Source: Nocardia sp. alder85J
GTDB taxonomy: Bacteria; Actinomycetota; Actinomycetes; Mycobacteriales; Mycobacteriaceae
Direction of reading: 5' to 3'
Length of the DNA stretch: 64,000 nucleotides
NCBI RefSeq assembly: GCF_020176955.2
Contig: NZ_JAIUCZ020000009.1
Coordinates: 1-64,000 of the forward strand
Shown piece after piece: positions 49,801 through 58,569 of the stretch. The translations under genes and the position numbers were made by a program. The notes under the pieces were generated by a model. That model was given only the letters and a program-made list of their open reading frames with translations, was not told where the DNA came from and did no database searches. How positions within the stretch are numbered: position 1 is the stretch's first letter; every line of letters begins with the position of its first letter.

Positions 49801-51432
49801 ATGACCTTCACGCAATCCCTCTGGCCGGCCTCCCGGAGTTCGGGAGTTCGCGACCTCACCCTGGGCGATCTGCTCAGGCAAGCCGCCGCCGCGGCGCCGG
49901 ACAGGGTGGCGCTGGTCGACGGCGATCCCGGTCCGGCGCAGCGGCGCGCATGGACCTATCGCGAACTGCTCGACGATGTCGAGGCCGTGGCCCGGGCACT
50001 GCTGGCGCAGTTCGTGCCGGGTGAGCGCATCGCGGTGTGGGCGCCCAACAGCGCGGACTGGGTGATCCTCCAGCAGGCGATCGCGATGGCGGGCATGGTG
50101 GTGGTCGGAATCAATCCGGCCTATCGGGCGGACGAACTCGGGTACATCCTGCGCCAATCCCGGGCGGCGGGTGTGTTCTTCCGCGAGAGTTATCGCGGAA
50201 CCGATCTCGAGCGAATTCTCGGCGAGATCGCCGACGACCTCCCCGAACTCCGCACGGTCGTCCCGACTCGGGACTGGCAGAAGTTCCGCACCACCGGTGA
50301 TCCCGCGACGCCGCTGCCCGTGGTGTCGCCGACCGATCCGGTCCAGATCCAGTACACCTCCGGCACCACCGGATTTCCCAAGGGGGCGGTACTGCACCAC
50401 AAGGGCATCGTCAACGAGGCGACGTTCGTCTTCGAGCGGGCCGGCCGCTCGGGATCGGTGGTGTGTGTCAACGCCATGCCGATGTACCACATCGGCGGTG
50501 GCGGGGTCACCGAACTCGGTACGTTCGCCGCGCACGGCACCTATGTGGTGCTGCCGGAGTTCGAGCCCGGACTCGTGCTTGAAACCCTCGAAACATACCG
50601 TGGCACACACTCTTTGATGGTGCCGACCATGCTGATCGCGTTGCTCGGGCATCCGGATCTGGCGACGCGAGATCTGTCGAGTCTGCACACCATCATGTCG
50701 GGCGCCGCGACCGTGCCGCAGGCGCTGGTCGAGAATGTCATCGCGCGGCTGGGTTGCCGATTCACGATTCTCTTCGGGCAGAGCGAGATGCACGGGGTGA
50801 TCAGTCAGACCCGGATCACCGACGATCCGGTGGACCAGGCCGGCACCGTCGGGCAGCCGCTCCCCGAACTCGAGGTCAAGATCGTCGACCAGCTCGACGG
50901 CGAGATCGTCCCGATCGGTGCGCAGGGCGAAATCTGCTGCCGCGGTTACCAGAACATGCTCGGCTATTCCGATATGCCCGCGGAGACGGCGGCGACGATC
51001 GATGCCGAGGGCTGGTTGCACATGGGCGATCTCGGCACGATGGACGACCGCGGATTCCTGCGTATCACGGGCCGGCTCAAGGACATGATCATCAGGGGCG
51101 GGCTCAACATCTATCCCCGGGAGATCGAGGACGTGCTCTTCCGGCATCCCGCGATCGCGGAGGTGGTCGTGATCGGTGTGCCGGACGAGAAATGGGGAGA
51201 ACAGATCGGGGCCGTCGTGCGCGCCGAGAATCCGGCCGATCCGCCGGATGTCGGCGCGTTGAAGGCGTGGTGCCGGGAGAGAATCGCGGCTCATAAGACG
51301 CCGTCGCTCTGGTACTTCACGACGGAACTCCCGACGACCCCGTCGGGCAAGATCCAGAAGTTCCGGATCCAGGATCAGATCGCCTCCGGCGTGCTCACCG
51401 CGGTGGCCGTGTCGGAGTCGAGCTCGAGATGA
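49801..51432 (+). CDS. acyl-CoA ligase (AMP-forming)
   Basis: A 543-aa protein of the acyl-CoA synthetase class. The ATP/AMP loop is YTSGTTGFPKGAVLHH near 183, then LFGQSEMHGVI near 320, WLHMGDLGTMDDRGF near 405 and RLKDMIIRGGLNIYPREIED, ending with catalytic Lys in TTPSGKIQKF near 520. It activates a carboxylate as CoA ester, presumably the acid entering this pathway. ATG 49801 (AAGGCGGA upstream) is preferred over 49747. It is followed by an SDR gene and is under the TTCGACA operator. Confidence 0.92.
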   Translation: MTFTQSLWPASRSSGVRDLTLGDLLRQAAAAAPDRVALVDGDPGPAQRRAWTYRELLDDVEAVARALLAQFVPGERIAVWAPNSADWVILQQAIAMAGMVVVGINPAYRADELGYILRQSRAAGVFFRESYRGTDLERILGEIADDLPELRTVVPTRDWQKFRTTGDPATPLPVVSPTDPVQIQYTSGTTGFPKGAVLHHKGIVNEATFVFERAGRSGSVVCVNAMPMYHIGGGGVTELGTFAAHGTYVVLPEFEPGLVLETLETYRGTHSLMVPTMLIALLGHPDLATRDLSSLHTIMSGAATVPQALVENVIARLGCRFTILFGQSEMHGVISQTRITDDPVDQAGTVGQPLPELEVKIVDQLDGEIVPIGAQGEICCRGYQNMLGYSDMPAETAATIDAEGWLHMGDLGTMDDRGFLRITGRLKDMIIRGGLNIYPREIEDVLFRHPAIAEVVVIGVPDEKWGEQIGAVVRAENPADPPDVGALKAWCRERIAAHKTPSLWYFTTELPTTPSGKIQKFRIQDQIASGVLTAVAVSESSSR

Positions 51433-51465
51433 GTTCGGAAGACGAAAGGTAGTTCAGGAGAGAAC

Positions 51466-52284
51466 ATGGATGAACACGCGAACAGTGGCAACCGTCCCCC
51501 GGTGGCGACCGGCTTCGATTTCACCGACTCGAAGATCGTGGTGGTCGGCGGTACCTCCGGTGTCGGGCTGGCGACCGCGGTGGGTTTCGCGCGGTCGGGA
51601 GCCCGGCAGTTGGTTCTCGTCGGCCGCAACGAGCAACGCGGCAAACAGGCCGTCGAGACGGTCGCCGAGGCCAGTCCGGCCGGTGCGCCGGAATTCCTGT
51701 CGGCGGATGTCAACGAACCCGGCCGCGCCGACGAGGTGATCGCGGCGGCCGGGCGCCGGATGGGCGGTCTCGACGTGCTGGTCAACTCCACCGTCGCGGT
51801 CTATCAGCCCACGCTGCTGCACGACACGGAGATCGACGCGATCCCCGCCATACTCCTGCAGCAGGCGCTCGGCCCGATACTGACCAGCCGCGCGGCGGTG
51901 CGCATCATGCGAGAGCAGCGGCACGGCGTGATCATCAACATCGCTTCGGACGCGGCGAAGGTGCCCACCCCCGGCGAATGTGTCATCGGCGCGGCGATGG
52001 CCGCGATCGTGACGTTCTCCCGCACGCTGGCGGTCGAGGCGAAACGGTACGGCGTGCGGGTCAACACGATCACGCCGTCGCTGATCGCGAACACCGGCTC
52101 CTTCGACCGGGCGATGAGCCTCGAATTCAGCCGGAAGATCTTCGAAAAGATCACCGCGCAGGCGCATCTGGGCCTGACCGAGCCCGAGGACCTGGCCAAC
52201 ACCATCCTGTTCCTGGCCTCGTCGCTGGCGGCCAACATCACCGGCCAGGTGGTCAGCGTCAACGGCGGGATCTCGGTGGCCTGA
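51466..52284 (+). CDS. SDR-fold protein lacking the Tyr-Lys catalytic pair
   Basis: 272 aa. The cofactor motif VVVGGTSGVGLATAVGFARSG (as GGTSGVG, about 27) and the C-terminal ITGQVVSVNGGISVA are normal for short-chain dehydrogenases. The usual NNAG is NSTVA. In the catalytic segment INIASDAAKVPTPGE and CVIGAAMAAIVTFSRTLA, the positions of YxxxK read I and M. The canonical proton relay is therefore missing. It may bind a nucleotide and catalyse hydration, lyase or ring-cleavage chemistry, or use other residues. It starts 33 bp after the ligase. Confidence 0.85.
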   Translation: MDEHANSGNRPPVATGFDFTDSKIVVVGGTSGVGLATAVGFARSGARQLVLVGRNEQRGKQAVETVAEASPAGAPEFLSADVNEPGRADEVIAAAGRRMGGLDVLVNSTVAVYQPTLLHDTEIDAIPAILLQQALGPILTSRAAVRIMREQRHGVIINIASDAAKVPTPGECVIGAAMAAIVTFSRTLAVEAKRYGVRVNTITPSLIANTGSFDRAMSLEFSRKIFEKITAQAHLGLTEPEDLANTILFLASSLAANITGQVVSVNGGISVA

Positions 52285-52364
52285 GAGGTCCGGCCCCGGC
52301 CACAGTGCTGCCCGGCGTACCGGCGTCGGCGGCCGGAGGTGAACTATATGGGTCTGCTGGTATG

Positions 52365-52380
52365 TTTGGTCTTACCATAA
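52365..52380 (+). promoter_or_regulatory. TTTGGTCTTACCATAA operator/promoter element
   Basis: A member of the repeated TTTGGTC-NN-WCC motif; it starts 47 bp before the MaoC gene start and is followed by a -10-like TAAGAT (52378-52383). Sister sites are at 53901, 54022, 58521 and 62808. Confidence 0.55.
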
Positions 52381-52411
52381 GATGATTTGACCCGATGTGG
52401 AGGTAGGCAGC

Positions 52412-52864
52412 GTGGCTGGCGTATGGTTCGACGAGTTGTCGGTGGGGCAGAGGTTCGAACACCCGATCAGACGGACCGTCACCGAGACGGACAACGTGCT
52501 GTTCACCGCGATGACGCACAATCCGGCGCTGCTGCACCTCGACGAGGAGTACATGAAGGGGACGCCGTTCGGGCAGCGGGTGGTGAACAGCGCGTTCACT
52601 CTCGGGCTCATGGTCGGCATCTCGGTCGGCGACACGACGCTGGGAACGGCCGTCGCGAACCTCGGCTGGGACGAGGTGCGCTTCCCCAAGCCGCTGTTCC
52701 ACGGCGACACCATCCACGTCGTGACGGAGGTGCTGGAACTGCGTGACTCCAAGTCCCGGCCCGATCAGGGCATCGTCGTGTTCCTGCATCAGGCGTTCAA
52801 TCAGCACGACGAACTGGTCGCCTCGTGCAAGCGGTCGGGCCTGCAACTGCGGCGGCCGCGATGA
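52412..52864 (+). CDS. MaoC-type acyl-CoA hydratase
   Basis: A 150-aa single hotdog domain. The hydratase-2-like segment THNPALLHLDEEYMKGTPFG (about 38-57) carries the catalytic Asp and His positions; NSAFTLGLMVGISVGD and VRFPKPLFHGDTIHV complete the fold. The GTG at 52412 follows GGAGGTAGG. Paired with the following CitE-like lyase (ATGA overlap), it resembles mesaconyl-CoA hydratase/beta-methylmalyl-CoA lyase couples, in which an unsaturated acyl-CoA is hydrated and then cleaved. Confidence 0.88.
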   Translation: MAGVWFDELSVGQRFEHPIRRTVTETDNVLFTAMTHNPALLHLDEEYMKGTPFGQRVVNSAFTLGLMVGISVGDTTLGTAVANLGWDEVRFPKPLFHGDTIHVVTEVLELRDSKSRPDQGIVVFLHQAFNQHDELVASCKRSGLQLRRPR

Positions 52865-53754
52865 CCACGCCGATCCGCTCGTTCCTGTTCGTCCCCGGTG
52901 ACAGCGAGCGGAAGCTCGCGAAGATCGCCGAGTCGTCCGCGGACGCGGTGATCCTGGATCTCGAGGATGCCGTCAGCGCGACCCGGAAACCGCTGGCGCG
53001 ACAGCTCGTCACGGAATACATCGCCGCCCGTCCCGCCGTCGGCGGACGCGGCCCGCAATTGTGGGTGCGGATGAATCCGATCGGCACCGAGCACGCGCTC
53101 CCGGATCTGGCCGCGGTCGTCGCCGCGGGACCGGCCGGGATCATGATCCCCAAGATCGATGGGCCGCACGACGTTTCGCGCGTGCACCACTATCTGGAGA
53201 TGCTGGAGGCCGCGCACGGTCTGCCTCCGGGGTCGGTCCGTGTGATGCCCGTGGCCACCGAGACGGCGCGGGCGCCGTTCCGGCTCGGCGAGTTCGCCGA
53301 GGCCGGCATCGATCGGTTGTACGGACTCACCTGGGGAGCGGAGGATCTGAGCGCCGCACTGGGTGCTTCGACCAATCTGGGGCCGGACGGCACCTGGGCC
53401 ACCACCTACCAGCTGGTGCGTTCGTTGACACTGATCGGTGCGCGCGCCGCCGATGTCGAGGCCGTCGAGACGTTGTATGTGGACATCCGGGACGATCACG
53501 GCCTCGCGGAGTCCTCCCGTCGCGCCCGCGCCGAGGGGTTCAGCGGCCGCATCGCCATCCATCCCGGTCAGGTCGACACGATCAATGCCGCGTTCACGCC
53601 GTCGGCCGACGAGGTCGACTTCGCCGAGCGCGTCGTCGCGGCCTTCGCTGCGGATGTGGGAACCGTTGCGTTGGACGGGAAGATGCTCGATTTCCCGCAT
53701 CTGCGGCAGGCCAGGCGGGTCCTGGCGCTGGCGGGCCGGGAGCGAACCGACTGA
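52861..53754 (+). CDS. CitE-like acyl-CoA lyase (HpcH/HpaI superfamily)
   Basis: A 297-aa TIM barrel. RSFLFVPGDSERKLAKIAES, ADAVILDLEDAV near 35, LWVRMNPIGTEHA near 70, GIMIPKIDGPHDV near 100 and LTWGAEDLSAALGASTN near 160 are the CoA and Mg-binding signatures of CitE, malyl-CoA and methylmalyl-CoA lyases; GRIAIHPGQVDTINAAF follows. It cleaves a beta-hydroxyacyl-CoA, often releasing acetyl- or propionyl-CoA plus glyoxylate or pyruvate. The ATG overlaps the hydratase stop, so the two products are coupled. Confidence 0.9.
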   Translation: MTTPIRSFLFVPGDSERKLAKIAESSADAVILDLEDAVSATRKPLARQLVTEYIAARPAVGGRGPQLWVRMNPIGTEHALPDLAAVVAAGPAGIMIPKIDGPHDVSRVHHYLEMLEAAHGLPPGSVRVMPVATETARAPFRLGEFAEAGIDRLYGLTWGAEDLSAALGASTNLGPDGTWATTYQLVRSLTLIGARAADVEAVETLYVDIRDDHGLAESSRRARAEGFSGRIAIHPGQVDTINAAFTPSADEVDFAERVVAAFAADVGTVALDGKMLDFPHLRQARRVLALAGRERTD

Positions 53755-54080
53755 GTGCGGTCGGCCACCGCGGACGTGGCCGGCGGGTGGGCTCGGGCGA
53801 TCCGCGATCGGATTGCCCGCGTCCGCCCCGGATCCCCGCCGTGCTGTGAGGAGTGCCACTCCGAAGAACGGTTCGAATGACACAACTTCAAGATAGTAAG
53901 TTTGGTCAGTCCAAATTGTGAAGGTGGTCGCTGTGAGCTGTGGATTCTGTTCACCGAGCGTCGGGTCGCCCGCTCGGCCGGCATTTCGGTGTGACCTGTA
54001 TCGCTGTAGACGGTTGCGCTATTCGGTCTAACCATTCTAATCTTTGGACGAAGTGTCGCACACCGTAGAGGACGAGCACC
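53755..54080. promoter_or_regulatory. control region of the second ligase, with two motif copies
   Basis: 326 bp without a gene. It holds TTTGGTCAGTCCAAAT (53901-53916, an inverted repeat TTTGG/CCAAA) and TTCGGTCTAACCATTC (54022-54037), the latter 59 bp before the ATG at 54081 and followed by -10-like TCTAAT (54036-54041). Confidence 0.55.
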
Positions 54081-55775
54081 ATGACCAGCGAACGAAACCT
54101 CGGCAGATACACCCCGGAGCAGATCGAAGGGTTCTACGCGAGCGGACAATGGGTCGACGTCAACTTCACCGAGTTGCTGCGTTCCCGGGCCGAGGCCGAT
54201 CCGGACAAGGTGTTCCTGACCGACGGCACCCACACGCTCACCTTCGCCGAGCTGTACGACTCGTCCCAGCGACTCGCGCTGGGGCTGCGCCGGTACGGTG
54301 TGACCGCCGGTGATCGGGTGGCCGTGCAGTTGCCCAACTGGGCCGCCTTCGTCGCCGTCGCGGCGGCGCTGGCGCGGATCGGCGCGGTGATGGTGCCGAT
54401 CATGCCGATCTATCGCAAAGACGAAGTCTCGCACGTGATTTCGGATGCCTCGATCAGCATGGCCATCGCGCCGGCCGAGTTCAAGGGCTTCGACCACCTG
54501 TCCATGTTCGAGGAGATTCGCCGGAATTCGGACTCCCTGCGGGGGATCGTCGCCGTGCGCGCCTCCGAGGATCAACACGAAGCGCTGGCCCGGCGCGACA
54601 TCGCGGTACTGGAGGACCTGATCGTCGACGATGTCGAGGCCGCGGACATCGATGCGCTGCTCGACATCCGGGTGCATCCGGACGATCCGTTCGTCATCGT
54701 CTACACCTCCGGTACGACATCCCGCCCGAAGGGATGTGTGCACACCTTCAACACGTACGCTTCCGGTGCACGCGCGCTGGCGATCGCCTTCGGGCACACC
54801 GAGTCCGATGTGCAATTCGGTCCTTCGCCGATCACGCACACCACGGGCCTGGTCACGAGTGTCCTGATCCCGCTGATCGCGGGAGCGGCATCGCATCTGA
54901 TGGCCGAGTGGAACCCCGTCGCGGGGCTGGCCGACATCCAGAAGTTCGGATGTACCGCCGCGGTCACCGCGACGACCTTCCTGCAGACCTTGATCGCCGC
55001 GGCCGACGAGCACCCCGAGGCGGATCTGTCGTCACTGCGGGTGTGGACGTGTGCCGGGGCGCCCATCCCGGCCGCGGTGGTCGAGAACGCCAAGGCCAAG
55101 CTGCCGACGACGAGTGTGCTGTCGCTGTACGGGCGCAGCGAGAATCTCTCGACGACCACCTGCCGAGTCGAGGGTGACCCACTGCGGGCGATCGTCTCGG
55201 ACGGCGCCGCCCTGCCGGGAGCCGAGGTGAAGATCGTCGACCCGGACGGCATCGAGGTCCCGCACGGCGCCGAGGGCGATATCGCCTATCGCGGTCCGTC
55301 GCACATGATCGAGTACCTCAACCGGCCGGAGGAGACCGCCGAACTGTTCACGCCCGACGGGTTCTCCCGCTCCGGCGACCTCGGCGTCATGGACGACGCC
55401 GGGTATGTCCGGGTCACCGGTCGCACCAAGGACATCGTGATTCGCGGTGGGATGAACATCAGCGTGCGCGAGGTCGAGGACAAACTCGCCGGTCATCCGG
55501 ACCTGGCGGCACTCGCCGTGGTGGGCATGCCGGACGAGCGACTCGGCGAGAAGGTGTGCTGCTTCGTGGTGGCGAAGCCCGGTCACCGGGCGCCCACCGT
55601 CGAGGAACTGCGCACCTACCTGACCGATCGGGGCGTCGCGATCCAGAAGACGCCGGAGCGGGTCGTCCCGCTCGACGAGTTGCCGATGACGGCGACCGGA
55701 AAGATCCAGAAGCATCTCCTGCGCACGCAGATCGCCGCGGACCTGAACCAGCCCTCGGCGGCGGGTGTCCATTGA
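54081..55775 (+). CDS. acyl-CoA ligase (cyclohexanecarboxylate-CoA ligase-like)
   Basis: A 564-aa AMP-forming ligase. VIVYTSGTTSRPKGCVHTF near 212, LYGRSENLSTT near 350, SRSGDLGVMDDAGY near 430, RTKDIVIRGGMNISVREVED near 445 and catalytic Lys in TATGKIQKHLL near 540. The YTPEQIEGFYASGQWVDVNF start resembles AliA-type cyclohexanecarboxylate ligases, an inference from pattern memory. The following thioesterase gene starts within its stop codon (TTGA). Confidence 0.9.
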   Translation: MTSERNLGRYTPEQIEGFYASGQWVDVNFTELLRSRAEADPDKVFLTDGTHTLTFAELYDSSQRLALGLRRYGVTAGDRVAVQLPNWAAFVAVAAALARIGAVMVPIMPIYRKDEVSHVISDASISMAIAPAEFKGFDHLSMFEEIRRNSDSLRGIVAVRASEDQHEALARRDIAVLEDLIVDDVEAADIDALLDIRVHPDDPFVIVYTSGTTSRPKGCVHTFNTYASGARALAIAFGHTESDVQFGPSPITHTTGLVTSVLIPLIAGAASHLMAEWNPVAGLADIQKFGCTAAVTATTFLQTLIAAADEHPEADLSSLRVWTCAGAPIPAAVVENAKAKLPTTSVLSLYGRSENLSTTTCRVEGDPLRAIVSDGAALPGAEVKIVDPDGIEVPHGAEGDIAYRGPSHMIEYLNRPEETAELFTPDGFSRSGDLGVMDDAGYVRVTGRTKDIVIRGGMNISVREVEDKLAGHPDLAALAVVGMPDERLGEKVCCFVVAKPGHRAPTVEELRTYLTDRGVAIQKTPERVVPLDELPMTATGKIQKHLLRTQIAADLNQPSAAGVH

Positions 55776-56575
55776 GCCGCGCGTCGTCGGCCGCGCCCGC
55801 CTTCGTCGGCAACGGAGCCGAGACACTGGTACGGGTGCGGCCCGTCGGACTGTCGGCGCAACGGGCCGAGTTGATCGTCGAAACGGGCCCCTGGCTCCGT
55901 GATCCGGCGGCCGGCGTCGCCCGCGGGGCCCTGGCGGTCGCACTCGACGACGTCACCGGATATGTCGTCGCGGCCGGATGTCCTCCGCGGCGGTGGCCGG
56001 TCAGTCTCGGAATTCGGCTCGACCTGGTCACGGACCCGCCGGTCGACGCCTCCGAACTGGTCGTCACCGGCGAGCTGATCGCACGTGATGCCCGGGGTGG
56101 TACGACACGGGGAATGGCCGCCGACCGCACCGGCGCGGTCGTCGCGCTGATCACCCAGCGGTCGCATCTGGTGCCGGTGGACGGCCCGCCGTCGGCCTCC
56201 GCGGTAGTGACCGACACCCCACCGGACGAGGTGTGCATCCGTGACGCGCTGCGCATCCGTGAACTCGACGCGGGAGTCATCGAGATGCCCGGTACGGCGT
56301 TCGCTGCCAATGTGATGGGCGGCGTGCACGGTGGCATCCTGATCTGCGGCGCGGAGTTCGCCGCGATGTCGGCCCTGCGCGCCGACGGCGGTCTGCGGAG
56401 TACGAGTATCGATATGACGTTCGTCCGGCCACTCGCCGCGAGCGATATCACGACGTTCCGCGCCGAGGTGACGCACACCGGCCGCTCCTTGGCCGTCGTC
56501 CGGGTGACTGCCGCGGGCGCAGCGGGGAAACCGTCGGCGATCGCGACCGTGACGGTACAGCGGAGGAACTCGTGA
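55772..56575 (+). CDS. hotdog-fold acyl-CoA thioesterase-like protein
   Basis: 267 aa, probably two hotdog halves. The C-terminal one has AANVMGGVHGGILICGAEFA near 178, the PaaI/thioesterase helix motif, then STSIDMTFVRPLAASDITTF. The start is a TTG overlapping the ligase stop (TTGA); in-frame ATGs downstream are too far in. It would release free acid or CoA from dead-end intermediates. It could alternatively act as a hydratase of the hotdog class. Confidence 0.8.
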   Translation: MSRASSAAPAFVGNGAETLVRVRPVGLSAQRAELIVETGPWLRDPAAGVARGALAVALDDVTGYVVAAGCPPRRWPVSLGIRLDLVTDPPVDASELVVTGELIARDARGGTTRGMAADRTGAVVALITQRSHLVPVDGPPSASAVVTDTPPDEVCIRDALRIRELDAGVIEMPGTAFAANVMGGVHGGILICGAEFAAMSALRADGGLRSTSIDMTFVRPLAASDITTFRAEVTHTGRSLAVVRVTAAGAAGKPSAIATVTVQRRNS

Positions 56576-57549
56576 AAGCCATTGTGATGCCGGAATACGG
56601 TGGCCCGGAACGATTGTCGCTGCGTGAGGTCGCCGAGCCGGTCCCGCGGCCGGGCTGGGTCACCGTGGAGCTGCGAGCGAGCGCGTTGAACTGGCACGAC
56701 GTGCTGGTGCGTCGCGGGCAGTACCGGTCTCCGCTGCCGCACACTCCCGGTGCGGACGGCGCCGGTGTCCGCACCGACACCGGAGCGGAGGTGATCCTGC
56801 TCCCGTCGCTGTTCTGGGGTGACCGGCAGACGGCGCCGTCGCCGGAATTCGAGATTCTGGGCGATCGGATTCCGGGGACCTATGCGCAGCGCGTCTGTGT
56901 GCCGGAAGAATGCCTGGCTCCCAAGCCTTCGGGCTATTCGTGGGAGGAGTCGGCGGCGCTGCCGCTGGTCGGTGTCACCTCCTATCGTGCGCTGGTCACC
57001 CGGGCCGGGCTGGGTGCGGGCGAATCACTGCTCATCATCGGGGCGGGCGGTGGTATCGCCACGATGGCGCTGTCGCTGGGGGCCGCACTGGGCGCCCGGG
57101 TGTTCGTGACGGCTTCGTCGGAGGAGAAGCTGGCGCGAGCGCGCGACAACGGCGCAGCGGGTGGCGTGCTGCACACCGGTGACACCTGGCCCATGGAGGT
57201 GAAGGCGCTGAGCCCGGGCGGCAACGGTTTCGATGTGGTCCTCGATCCGGTGGGGCGGTGGGGACGGTCGGTCCAGGCATTGCGGCCGGGTGGCCGGATC
57301 GTGGTCCTGGGCGCCAATGCCGCCGAACGGGCGGACATGGACGTCCGGGGATTCTTCTTCGGCCAGTACAGTCTGCTCGGAACCACGATGGGCTCACCGC
57401 AGGATTTCCGCGGCTTGCTCGACCTCGTGGCCGCCGGGGCGGTCGCGCCACCGACCATCGGCGCGACCTATCCGCTGGGCGACGCCGCCGAAGCGCATCG
57501 CCGACTGGAGTCCGGTGGTCTGTTCGGCAAGATCGTGCTGGTTCCCTGA
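56572..57549 (+). CDS. MDR family reductase (zinc-free, quinone-oxidoreductase-like)
   Basis: A 325-aa protein. MKAIVMPEYGGPERLSLREV, SALNWHDVLVRRGQY near 38, and the Rossmann loop IIGAGGGIATMALSLGAALG near 157, then LDPVGRWGRSVQAL. The structural-zinc cysteine lobe is absent. It probably reduces or oxidises an alicyclic acyl-CoA or enone with NADPH. The GTG start overlaps the thioesterase stop (GTGA), with GGAGGA upstream. It closes the three-gene set from 54081. Confidence 0.9.
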   Translation: MKAIVMPEYGGPERLSLREVAEPVPRPGWVTVELRASALNWHDVLVRRGQYRSPLPHTPGADGAGVRTDTGAEVILLPSLFWGDRQTAPSPEFEILGDRIPGTYAQRVCVPEECLAPKPSGYSWEESAALPLVGVTSYRALVTRAGLGAGESLLIIGAGGGIATMALSLGAALGARVFVTASSEEKLARARDNGAAGGVLHTGDTWPMEVKALSPGGNGFDVVLDPVGRWGRSVQALRPGGRIVVLGANAAERADMDVRGFFFGQYSLLGTTMGSPQDFRGLLDLVAAGAVAPPTIGATYPLGDAAEAHRRLESGGLFGKIVLVP

Positions 57550-57625
57550 CGATTCCGCCGGCATCGCCCGGTGCCGATCGGGACGGGCGGTAACCGCCGC
57601 CCTTCCCGGTCGTATTGCGGGAGTG

Positions 57626-58045
57626 TCAGCGGGGCAACGAGATTCGCACTCGAGCGCGGCCGCTGATCACCACCCGATCGGCGGCTTTCGCGTACAGCGA
57701 CACGGTCGCGACGGCGGTCGCGGGGTCGATCTCGTCGACCGTCCCCTCGAGGTCGAGGATCTCTCCGATGCGCAGCGGTGAGGCGAACCGGACCGAGTAG
57801 GACAGCAGATGCTCGACGTGAACCAGGTCGGTGAGCCACGCCGCCAGCATTCCCGTCTGCATCTGGCCCATCGAGATGACGCCGGGCAGTCCGGCACGCA
57901 CCGCGTGGTCGTGATCGTGGTGCAGTGGATTGAAATCTCCGCCCGCGCCGGCGAATCGGACGATGTCGGTCTGCGTGATCGGCCCGATCCGCCGGGCCTC
58001 GAGCTGCGCGCCGACGGTCAGTGCCGCGGGTGGCCGGGTCATCAC
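57626..58045 (-). CDS. MaoC-like (R)-hydratase subunit (HadB-like)
   Basis: 139 aa with a complete hydratase-2 motif: FAGAGGDFNPLHHDHDHAVR near 32-50, then GVISMGQMQTGMLAAWLTD and YSVRFASPLRIGEIL. It overlaps the preceding hotdog gene (GTGA), and such pairs form heterodimeric (R)-enoyl-CoA hydratases in which this subunit carries the catalytic Asp-His. The start is GTG 58045 or the ATG immediately after it. Likely hydrates an enoyl-CoA made by the dehydrogenases nearby. Confidence 0.88.
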   Translation of the reverse strand: MMTRPPAALTVGAQLEARRIGPITQTDIVRFAGAGGDFNPLHHDHDHAVRAGLPGVISMGQMQTGMLAAWLTDLVHVEHLLSYSVRFASPLRIGEILDLEGTVDEIDPATAVATVSLYAKAADRVVISGRARVRISLPR

Positions 58046-58503
58046 GCGCCCCTCTCGATCAGGACCTCGCGCTGGGTGACCGCCTCGGCGCCGGAGTCGT
58101 CGACCCAGCGGGTCTCCAGAGTGACCAGCCGCATGGCGCCGCCGCGCTTGCCCTCTCGGGTGGTGTCCGCCGCGATGCGGCGCGTGCCTGCCAACCGGTC
58201 ACCGGCCACCAGGGGGCGGGTGTAGTGCCACTCCACCGAACCCACCACGACTCGATCGATCGCGAGTCCGAGCGCCTCGACGAACTGTTTCTGGTTGCGA
58301 TGGTGGCCTGCCACGACCACATGGGTCGCAGTCGCCGGGACATCCGGGAATCCGGCTGCTGTGGCGGCCGCGCCGTTGGTGTGGACCGGATCGGTCGTGT
58401 GCACCGCCGTGGCGAACTCTCGCACCTTTCCGGCTTCCACCTCGAACGACACGACGTCGAGGACATCGCCGACGGATAGTTCCCGAACAGAAAAGTCCGG
58501 CAC
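58042..58503 (-). CDS. hotdog dehydratase partner subunit (HadA-like)
   Basis: 153 aa from GTG with GGAGG 6 nt upstream. The FAS1-like dehydratase N-terminal domain is recognisable in VSFEVEAGKVREFATAVHTT, GFPDVPATATHVVVAGHH and VVGSVEWHYTRPLVAGDRLAG. It lacks the catalytic hydratase motif, as expected for the HadA-type structural subunit of the pair. The operator TTTGGTCAGACC lies at 58521, shared with the divergent dehydrogenase. Confidence 0.86.
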   Translation of the reverse strand: MPDFSVRELSVGDVLDVVSFEVEAGKVREFATAVHTTDPVHTNGAAATAAGFPDVPATATHVVVAGHHRNQKQFVEALGLAIDRVVVGSVEWHYTRPLVAGDRLAGTRRIAADTTREGKRGGAMRLVTLETRWVDDSGAEAVTQREVLIERGA

Positions 58504-58520
58504 TGGCACCTCCTGGATTT

Positions 58521-58550
58521 TTTGGTCAGACCTATTGTAACGTTGGTCCG
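58521..58550. promoter_or_regulatory. TTTGGTCAGACCTATT divergent operator/promoter
   Basis: The motif starts 49 bp before the ATG at 58570 and 18 bp beyond the divergent GTG at 58503, with -10-like TATTGT at 58533-58538 and a second half-site TTGGTCC at 58543-58549. It can control both directions. Confidence 0.6.
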
Positions 58551-58569
58551 TAAACACGTGGAGGTGGAG

